DNA from: AP-15 sp963732095
GTDB lineage: Bacteria > Pseudomonadota > Alphaproteobacteria > ATCC43930 > CGMCC-115725
Length of the DNA stretch: 64,000 nt
Direction: 5' to 3'
NCBI GenBank assembly: GCA_963732095.1
Contig: CAVSZA010000078.1
Coordinates: 1 to 64,000 of the forward strand
Positions within the stretch are counted from its first letter, which is position 1. Every line of letters begins with the position of its first letter. This document shows positions 58,134-64,000 of this stretch, piece by piece. Made by a program: the position numbers and the translations under genes. A model generated the notes under the pieces. It was not told the DNA's origin. It did not search any database and saw only the letters and a list, made by a program, of their open reading frames with translations.

Positions 58134-60182
58134 TTAGTCAATGGGCAATCCGGCCGCCCGCAAGCCGTCGGCATATCTGACGATATCTTGCGGTCGGTGG
58201 TACGGCCCCAATTCGTCCTCGAGATTGGAAATTCGCAGCTTCGGATCGAGCTTCTGCAGCCGCTCCCGCGCTTTCTTAGCTTCTTCCGCGCGCCCGGCAA
58301 GCGCATTGCTCGCCGCCGCGATGCGCAGCGCGGTCTGGTAGTCGGGCCACTCGCGTAGTGCCATCGCCGCTCAGGACAAAGCTTCATCGTAGCGGCCTGC
58401 AAAGAAATGGGCATGTGCCGTTGTCGTTCGCGTCCGGTTGATCAGCGGATCGAGAGGGCTCAGGCGCATTGCTCGCGCGAGGTGTTCGATCGCGATCTAC
58501 GGCTCGCCAAGCCAAACGCGTACCCAGCCGCTGACGATCCACGCTGTCGCCAAGTTCGGGTTAAGCAAAAGTGCCCGGTCAATGAAGGCGACACCGGCGT
58601 CGAGCTCGCCGACGACGTAGGCGAGCGCGAAACCGCCGCAACTCAGCGCGACCGCATCATCCTTGTCCAGCTCCATCGCCCGGCGCGCCAAACGCGCGGT
58701 CTCTGCGATCTCCTCGTCTCGGTCAATCATCCAGCCATTGGTTTTTCGATGGCAGTAGCTGTACGCGGCCATCGCATAGGCCGAAGCGAAATCGGGGTCG
58801 AGTTCGATCGCGCGGTAGAAAAGCTGCAATGCGTCCTTGTGACCTTGCACGCTCCCCTCGTGCAGAGCTGCCCGTCCGCGCAAAAAGTAGTCGTACGCAC
58901 CCAAACTCTCGGTCGGTTTCCGCTTGATGCGGTCGATCTCGGCCTGTTCGAGCGCCGGCGAGATCGCGCCCACAACGTTCGAGGTCACTTGATCCTGCAG
59001 ATCGAAGATATCCTCGGGCGTGCCATCGAAACGGTCCGCCCAGAGATGGGCTCCGCTCTCGGCCTCGATCAGCTGCCCGGTGATGCGCACCCGGTTGGCC
59101 GCCTTGCGGACGCTCCCTTCCAGCAGATATCGGACGCCGAGCTCGCGGCCGACCTGCCGGACATCGACGGCGCGGCCCTTGTAGGTAAAGGCGGAGTTGC
59201 GGGAGATCACAAACAGCGACCGGAAACGCGACAGGGCCGTCGTGATTTCCTCGACGATGCCGTCGGAGAAATACTCCTGCTCAGGATCGGCGCTGAGATT
59301 CTGGAACGGCAGCACGACGATGGACGGCATTTCGGGAACCGGCGGCGGATCGGGCAATGGCCGCGCCTCGACTGGCATGGTGCCTTCGCTCTCTACCGAT
59401 AAGGGCTCGACAACGGGTCGGTCAGGGCTGCGCCTATCATCTCGGATCCGGCGGGCGAGCGCATCGGTCTCCGGCTCCGGCCGAGTGTCGAGTTCGCGCG
59501 CGAGCGTCTCGCGCAGCTGCTCGTATTGCCGAAGAGCGGCGGCGTGCCGGCCCTGAGCGGCATAGAGCTCCATCAGCGCCCGATGCGCCGGCTCGTGTAC
59601 CGGGTCGACCGCAAGAATGCGCAGCGCCCAGCGGATCGCCGGCTCGACCCCGATTGCTGCGGCTTGTTCCATCAAGCGCAGGAAAAGTTGCACGGCATGC
59701 TCGCGCAGCCGCTCGCGTTCCCCGGTCAGCCATTCACCGAAGTCGCGGTCCCGCAACGAAAAACCATCGAGCAGGTCAGCCCGATACAGCCCGGCCGCCC
59801 GTTCCAGCGCCGCCGGCGTGTCCTCCGCGATCGCCGCCTCGAAGGCGGCAAGGTCGGTTTCGACCATCCCCGCAGAGAAGCCGATCGAGCCGGTATCTGC
59901 TTCCAGAAATGGCGCGGGGCGTCGGGTGGCGGCCAGCAGCTGACGCAGATTGCCGCGCGCCTGGGCATCCGGCATGTCCTCCCACAGCAGCACGGCAACC
60001 CTGTCGCGCGAGACCCGCTGCCCGGGCGCCGCGGCAAGAAGCGCCAGCAAGGCGATGGACTTCCGGGCGCCGAGCGCAACCTCCTGCCCATCCGGAGCGC
60101 GCAACTCGAACCGGCCCAGAAGATTGACGCGCCAGCGGTCCATCCTGCCCATCGCGACGCCGACCCGGCGTAAGGAGAACAT
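58134..60182 (-). pseudogene. BTAD/TolB-like/TPR regulator with two in-frame nonsense codons
   Basis: The intact part (60182-58497, 561 residues) has an OmpR-like winged helix (about 15-100: VNLLGRFELRAPDGQEV), a BTAD helical domain (about 105-250), a TolB-N/FlgO-like domain (about 290-410: SIVVLPFQNLSADPEQEYFS) and TPRs. It stops at TAG 58499-58497, yet the same frame continues as IAIEHLARAMRLSPLDPLIN to a TGA at 58373-58371 (where Trp is expected before AAMALREWPDYQ), then runs to LPID and the stop at 58134. Full length would be about 682 residues. The N-terminal regulator may still work. Divergent from the MlaC-like gene, so probably its regulator. Confidence 0.75.
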
Positions 60183-60300
60183 ATAGAGCCAGCCCCGACC
60201 GATTTAACGATTTCTTTACGCACGGTCAAACGAGCGCCACTCGCCCCGGTGCAACAAAGGTGCCGAGGAACAGGCGGCGACAAACAGGAGAGACCCGACC

Positions 60301-60951
60301 ATGCGCAACTCGATGCCATCGAAATCCCCAATATGGAAGGCCGTTGCGCTCGCCGCGGGTATCGGGCTCGCCATGTTTTCCTACCCCGTCCATGCGACGC
60401 CGGCGAGCGGCGGCGACACGGTGCAAGGGCTCTACGATGCGCTGCTCGGCACGATGAAGAACGGCCGCATTCTCGGGCAGAGCGGACGGTTCACGCAGCT
60501 CGAACCGGTCATCCGTCGGACCTTCGACATCCCGTCGATGACCCGCTTGTCGGTCGGCCCATCGTACTGGGCTGGTCTCAGCGAGGCTCAGCGCCAGCAA
60601 CTCACCGAAAGCTTCGGCCGGTATATTTCGGCGATCTATGCCGACCGCTTCGACAGCTATGCCGGACAGAAATTGCAGGTCACGGGCGAACAGCCCGAGG
60701 CCGCTGGCCTCATGGTGCGCCGCCAGATCGTGAAGGCCAATGGCGACCCGGTCAAGGTCGACTACATGATGCGCCGCAACGGCGATGGGTGGCTGATCTC
60801 CGACATCTACCTGGACGGCGCGATCAGCGAGGTGGCGACCCGCCGCTCCGAATTCGGCGCTATCCTGCGAACCGACGGCGTCGACGGCCTGATCGCCGCC
60901 CTCAACCGCAAGGCCGACATGCTCACCGGCACCCTGGCGAAAGCCGACTAA
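60301..60951 (+). CDS. MlaC/Ttg2D-family periplasmic lipid carrier (HpnM-like)
   Basis: 216 residues with a signal peptide (KAVALAAGIGLAMFSYPVHA). The mature part follows the MlaC fold: RFTQLEPVIRRTFDIPSMTR, YWAGLSEAQRQQLTESFGRY, YMMRRNGDGWLISDIYLDGA and SEFGAILRTDGVDGLIAALN. It probably carries lipids across the periplasm; HpnM, linked to hopanoid transport, is a member, and hpnR lies nearby. The rest of an Mla transporter is not in the window. The 118-bp gap to the BTAD regulator holds both promoters. Confidence 0.88.
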   Translation: MRNSMPSKSPIWKAVALAAGIGLAMFSYPVHATPASGGDTVQGLYDALLGTMKNGRILGQSGRFTQLEPVIRRTFDIPSMTRLSVGPSYWAGLSEAQRQQLTESFGRYISAIYADRFDSYAGQKLQVTGEQPEAAGLMVRRQIVKANGDPVKVDYMMRRNGDGWLISDIYLDGAISEVATRRSEFGAILRTDGVDGLIAALNRKADMLTGTLAKAD

Positions 60952-61037
60952 GCGCCCCCCAGCCGATCCGGCCCCCTTGCCACCCTTGCGGCAGACTGCG
61001 ATTTTGCCGCCGATTACGGCACGGCAAGGGGACCGGT

Positions 61038-61127
61038 ATGACCAGATCGGTTGACGTCGAGACCGTCAGGCGATGGCTGACCGATGGCGGCTACGGTCTT
61101 TCCCCGTTACGGCTCGCCGCATCATGA
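61038..61127 (+). pseudogene. Possible N-terminal remnant of a rhodanese-like gene
   Basis: A short frame, MTRSVDVETVRRWLTDGG, matches the usual start of rhodanese-domain proteins, which would go on with ALLDVRE. Here it is lost, and the frame stops at a TGA overlapping the hydrolase ATG. It is either a deletion remnant or a 29-residue leader. Confidence 0.3.
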
Positions 61128-61999
61128 AGACGATCCGCACCGCGACTTTCGAGATCGCCTACGAGGAGAGCGGGCCGGCAGGAGGACGGCCGGTCATTCT
61201 GCTGCACGGTTTTCCCGACGACGTGCACGCTTATGACGGGGTTGCGCCTCCTCTCGCGGTGCGGGGCTGGCGCGTGTTTGTGCCCTATCTTCGCGGGTAC
61301 GGGCCGACCCGGTTTCTCGATGCCGGGACGCCGCGATCGGGTCAGCAGGCGGCGCTCGGCCGCGATCTCACCGATTTTATGGACGCGCTCGGGCTGGAAC
61401 GGGCGGTTCTCGCCGGATACGATTGGGGCGGGCGCGCCGCCTGCGTCGTCGCGGCGTTGTGGCCACAGCGCGCCACCGGGCTAGTCACCGTCGGCGGATA
61501 CAACATCCAGAACATCGCCGAAGCCGCAAACCCGGCTTCGCCCGCAACTGAGTACCGCCGTTGGTACCAATGGTACTTCCACACCGAGCGCGGACGGGCG
61601 GGTTTGGCGGCCAACCGGGGCCCGCTGTGCCGGCTGCTTTGGGAACTGTGGTCCCCCAATTACCGCTTTGACGATGCGACTTACGAACAAACCGCAGCGT
61701 CGTTCGACAATCCCGATTTCGTCGAGGTGGTGATCCAATCCTATCGTCACCGTTACGGCGTCGCGCCGGGCGACCCGGCCCTCGACACAATCGAGGATCA
61801 GCTCGCCCGCCAACCGCCGATCACGGTCCCGACAATCGCTCTGCAGGGCGAAGCCGACGGCGTTTCCCCGCCGGACAGGACAGATGGCGCCGCCCGCCAT
61901 TTTACCGGGCCTTATCAGAGCCGCATCATACCCCGCGCCGGCCACTTCCTGCCGCGCGAGGCCCCAGAGTTGATCGTCCAGGCTATCTGCGAACTTTAG
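61124..61999 (+). CDS. Epoxide-hydrolase/haloalkane-dehalogenase-like alpha/beta-hydrolase
   Basis: 291 residues. VILLHGFPDD is the oxyanion HGxP motif; LAGYDWGGRAA places Asp in the nucleophile position, which marks epoxide hydrolase or dehalogenase types rather than esterases. ALQGEADGVSPP and RAGHFLPREAP supply the acid and His. No signal peptide. The ATG at 61124 overlaps the rhodanese-like remnant by 4 bp. Substrate unknown. Confidence 0.87.
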   Translation: MKTIRTATFEIAYEESGPAGGRPVILLHGFPDDVHAYDGVAPPLAVRGWRVFVPYLRGYGPTRFLDAGTPRSGQQAALGRDLTDFMDALGLERAVLAGYDWGGRAACVVAALWPQRATGLVTVGGYNIQNIAEAANPASPATEYRRWYQWYFHTERGRAGLAANRGPLCRLLWELWSPNYRFDDATYEQTAASFDNPDFVEVVIQSYRHRYGVAPGDPALDTIEDQLARQPPITVPTIALQGEADGVSPPDRTDGAARHFTGPYQSRIIPRAGHFLPREAPELIVQAICEL

Positions 62000-62004
62000 C
62001 CCCA

Positions 62005-62409
62005 TTACCGCAAGGCGTTGTGAATCAAATAATCCGCGTAGTCGGCCGGTTTCAGCTTGATATCGATACGGTCGCTTTGACCTGCCAGTGCCCGGGTCAC
62101 GATGATGTGGTTCTCGACCCGCGCGGGGGTGAGTTGGAATACGCCGGCCGCTCCCTTCAGCTTTGGGTAGAGGTTCGGATCGATCAGCTTTTCTTTGCGG
62201 CCGAGCCGATCGAGCGCTTCCGCCTCGCTTAGATAGTCGACCGCGGTCTTGCGCACGATCGTCCAATCGGTTTCGCCGGCCCAACCCGCGGCGGCCAGCG
62301 CCTTTGGATCGCCCTCGTCCAACCCAACCTTGTACATATTCTTGCCGAGCCCGACGTCGGAGGCCCAGCGGCAGAGCTTGGAGCTGCGGGCCACGTAAAG
62401 AATCGACAT
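62005..62409 (-). CDS. Conserved hypothetical protein
   Basis: 134 residues, starting MSILYVARSSKLCRWASDVG with GGAGGA 5-6 bp upstream; an in-frame ATG 12 bp earlier lacks this. NMYKVGLDEGDPKALAA and WTIVRK recall the first strands of GIY-YIG/T5orf172 domains (Y-K-V-G), but the catalytic Arg and Glu are not evident. No signal peptide or helix for membrane insertion. I cannot name it. Convergent with the hydrolase gene. Confidence 0.65.
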   Translation of the reverse strand: MSILYVARSSKLCRWASDVGLGKNMYKVGLDEGDPKALAAAGWAGETDWTIVRKTAVDYLSEAEALDRLGRKEKLIDPNLYPKLKGAAGVFQLTPARVENHIIVTRALAGQSDRIDIKLKPADYADYLIHNALR

Positions 62410-62506
62410 TCTTTCCTCCAACGGGGACCGTTAAGGGAATAGCGGCAAAAGCTGAACCGTTACATCGGCGTCTTCGCCCCCGAAGTCAAAACGCCGGAAT
62501 GTGCCG

Positions 62507-62641
62507 ATGCCGTTATTGATTGGAGCCGCCACTGCTGCGACCACTTTGGTAAGCATGGCGTTGGGACAGATCACCACCGGTTTCGAGGCCTTTGGCGTGA
62601 TCCTTGCCGCCATCGTTTTGATGACCCTGCGGCTGGAATAA
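62507..62641 (+). CDS. Possible 44-residue membrane peptide or transporter remnant
   Basis: It reads PLLIGAATAATTLVSMALGQ followed by FEAFGVILAAIVLMTLRLE, two hydrophobic segments. The pattern looks like the last two helices of an EamA/DMT-type transporter, so it could be a remnant. There is no strong ribosome-binding site; an in-frame GTG at 62501 is an alternative start. Confidence 0.3.
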   Translation: MPLLIGAATAATTLVSMALGQITTGFEAFGVILAAIVLMTLRLE

Positions 62642-62654
62642 TTCCTCGCGAAAT

Positions 62655-62757
62655 CTGGCGCACCGAATGCGCCAGTTCGTCGCAGCTGGCGGAATACCCT
62701 TATCAGCTAAGGTATTCGTGCGTCCCTACCCTCGCCACTTGCGTAGTTACCAAGTGG
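62655..62757 (+). promoter_or_regulatory. Three consecutive hairpins upstream of the last gene
   Basis: CTGGCGCA/TGCGCCAG (62655-62662, 62668-62675), GAATACC/GGTATTC (62692-62698, 62711-62717, extendable by TTA/TAA) and CCACTTG/CAAGTGG (62735-62741, 62751-62757). All are perfect inverted repeats within 103 bp. The first may end a transcript; together they could form a structured leader or small RNA. Confidence 0.4.
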
Positions 62758-62830
62758 ACACAAAGGATTACATTCTGTTAAGCTCCCGATTCTTAGGCCT
62801 GAGCCAGGTCAAGGGGCGGGGGCATCAGGA

Positions 62831-64000
62831 ATGCGGCAGTGCTCGATCGCGGCGGCGTGGGGACTCGTTCTCGGTTTTGTGCTTCTCAGTGCTCCGGTGG
62901 GAGCGGTTGGGCTCGACCCGGCCTTTAACGAGGCCTTGCTCGGCCCGGATCACGCGATAGGCACGGTTGTCTGGAACCACGGTCGCTCGATCAACACCGA
63001 AGATTCCGATTTGCCGACCCCGCCTTACCTGAGAGTCTTGCGCGATGCGGGGTGGGACATACTGCGCTTCAATCGGTCGCGCGATGGCGACACCCTGACG
63101 GCCAGTACACGCCGGCTGGTCGAGCTGGTGGGGCAGCTGAAACGCAAGGGCTACCGGCGCGTCGTGCTCGCCGGACAGTCCTTTGGTGCGTTCCTCGCCT
63201 TGATGGCGGCCGACGCCTCCGAGGATGTGGACGCGGTGGTCGCGACAGCGCCCGCCGCTTTCGGCAATTTCGACGAGTTTTACGATTCGTGGCGTCTCAA
63301 TGCGACGCGGCTTTATCCGCTGCTCGAGCGGGTCAAACGGGCGCGCGTCATGTTGTTCTATTTCCACGGTGACGATTTCGACCCGGGTGGACGCGGCGAG
63401 CACTCCCGCGAGATCCTCGCGGGCCGGAAAATCGGGTACAGCGTCGTCGACCAGCCGGCGTTCCTCGCCGGGCATTGGGCGTCGTCGACCGGTTTGTTCC
63501 TGCGCCGCTTCGGCGGCTGCATCCGCGATTTTCTCGACGCCGACAAGATCGAGGGTGAGCGGGTTTGCGAACCGGCCTGGGGAGAAGCACCGAGCCCCGA
63601 GATGCGCCTGCCGGACGAGCTCGTCCATCCACGGACTGCCTTGCACGCCGCCGCCGGGGCCGCCGGCGGCTCGGTGCCGGCAGGTCCGGCACCCGGCGGT
63701 GCCAGCGGTCGCCAGTCATGGTACGGGTTCTATCCCAACGGCCGAGAGGTGCTTCTCGCGATCGAGGAGACGCACGGCGCCGAAGTGTCGGCCGTCTACG
63801 CCATCGGGCCCGGGATCGACGAGAACGAACCGGCGGAATGGAGCCGCCGCAAGGGCCGCCTCGTCGATGACGAATTCATCTTTGATGAAAAGGGTAAGAG
63901 CACCCTGCATTTTCGGCCGCGCGCCGATGGCGGTTTGAGCGCAACCTGGACCTCGCCGGATGGCAAGACCTCGATGGAGGCAGGTTTGCGCCGCCTCGAC
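62831..64000 (+). CDS. Secreted alpha/beta-hydrolase-fold protein with C-terminal extension, cut by window end
   Basis: It opens at ATG 62831 and stays open for 390 codons to the window edge. The signal peptide is AAWGLVLGFVLLSAPVGA. The hydrolase domain has GTVVWNHGRS, LAGQSFGAFLALMA (Ser nucleophile), YFHGDDFDPGG and FLAGHWASS (His). A C-terminal domain from about residue 295 (SWYGFYPNGREVLLAIEE, AVYAIGPGIDEN, STLHFRPRADGGL, SATWTSPDG) is beta-rich and unnamed. It is preceded by three hairpins. Substrate unknown. Confidence 0.8.
   Translation, partial: MRQCSIAAAWGLVLGFVLLSAPVGAVGLDPAFNEALLGPDHAIGTVVWNHGRSINTEDSDLPTPPYLRVLRDAGWDILRFNRSRDGDTLTASTRRLVELVGQLKRKGYRRVVLAGQSFGAFLALMAADASEDVDAVVATAPAAFGNFDEFYDSWRLNATRLYPLLERVKRARVMLFYFHGDDFDPGGRGEHSREILAGRKIGYSVVDQPAFLAGHWASSTGLFLRRFGGCIRDFLDADKIEGERVCEPAWGEAPSPEMRLPDELVHPRTALHAAAGAAGGSVPAGPAPGGASGRQSWYGFYPNGREVLLAIEETHGAEVSAVYAIGPGIDENEPAEWSRRKGRLVDDEFIFDEKGKSTLHFRPRADGGLSATWTSPDGKTSMEAGLRRLD

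Larger units (their letters stand above)
62410..62830. other. Intergenic region with structured leader
   Basis: About 420 bp. It contains a possible 44-codon membrane peptide (62507-62641) and three consecutive hairpins (62655-62757) before the final gene; both have their own entries. Nothing else is supported. Confidence 0.5.

Overview
The window is high-GC, densely coded DNA from an alphaproteobacterium, most likely a Rhodospirillales-type lineage that I cannot name further. Supporting signs are the aa3 oxidase operon order ctaC-ctaD-ctaB-coxF-ctaG-ctaE-DUF983-surf1, a plant/alphaproteobacterial-type glutamate-cysteine ligase, hopanoid C-3 methylase HpnR, and intergenic palindromes of a kind common in this class. 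No rRNA, tRNA, CRISPR array, intact insertion sequence or prophage was seen.

Layout. 0-7 kb: a decayed nuclease gene, a lipoprotein, glycogen synthase, EF-P divergent from its lysyl-modifying enzyme EpmA, and a flavin-dependent monooxygenase/hydrolase pair. 7.4-16.3 kb: a two-gene polyketide operon, a 2484-residue type I PKS (KS-AT-DH-degenerate MT-ER-KR-ACP, no thioesterase) followed 3 bp later by an alpha-oxoamine synthase. 16.3-18.6 kb: ergothioneine genes egtB-egtD, convergent with the PKS operon. 18.6-26.2 kb: cytochrome c oxidase operon with an M32 carboxypeptidase translationally coupled at its end. 26.6-37 kb: tldD, a secreted glycoside hydrolase, gshA, rsmE, ubiA, a methyltransferase, ubiD and pmbA. 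37-44.2 kb: coaD, gyrA, a GlsB-type membrane protein and a trifunctional phospholipid-remodelling protein (MFS-PlsC-acyl ligase) behind a FadR-like palindrome. 44.3-51.5 kb: a MetE-like enzyme, an 800-bp repeat-rich gap, ssb, an HtrA-like protease, uvrA and an MNT/HEPN pair. 51.6-64 kb: a TfdA-like dioxygenase, a sigma-54-linked NCS1 permease, a CBS protein, a DUF169 protein, hpnR, a DUF3108 protein, a BTAD/TPR regulator with two nonsense codons, an MlaC/HpnM-like protein, an epoxide-hydrolase-like protein, and a secreted alpha/beta hydrolase cut by the window end.

The most interesting system is the PKS/alpha-oxoamine synthase pair. Its domain order and missing thioesterase match the logic of the fungal sphinganine-analogue pathways (fumonisin-type). 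There a reduced polyketide is released by decarboxylative condensation with an amino acid. I infer a bacterial long-chain aminoketone or sphingoid-like lipid; the product is not known from sequence.

A technical caution: single-base frameshifts break several conserved genes (glgA, epmA, the monooxygenase, gshA, ubiA, ubiD twice, the lipoprotein repeatedly). They cluster at 0-6 kb and 30-34.2 kb while neighbouring long genes are intact. Sequencing indels are the simplest explanation, and one of them creates a false 665-residue fusion.
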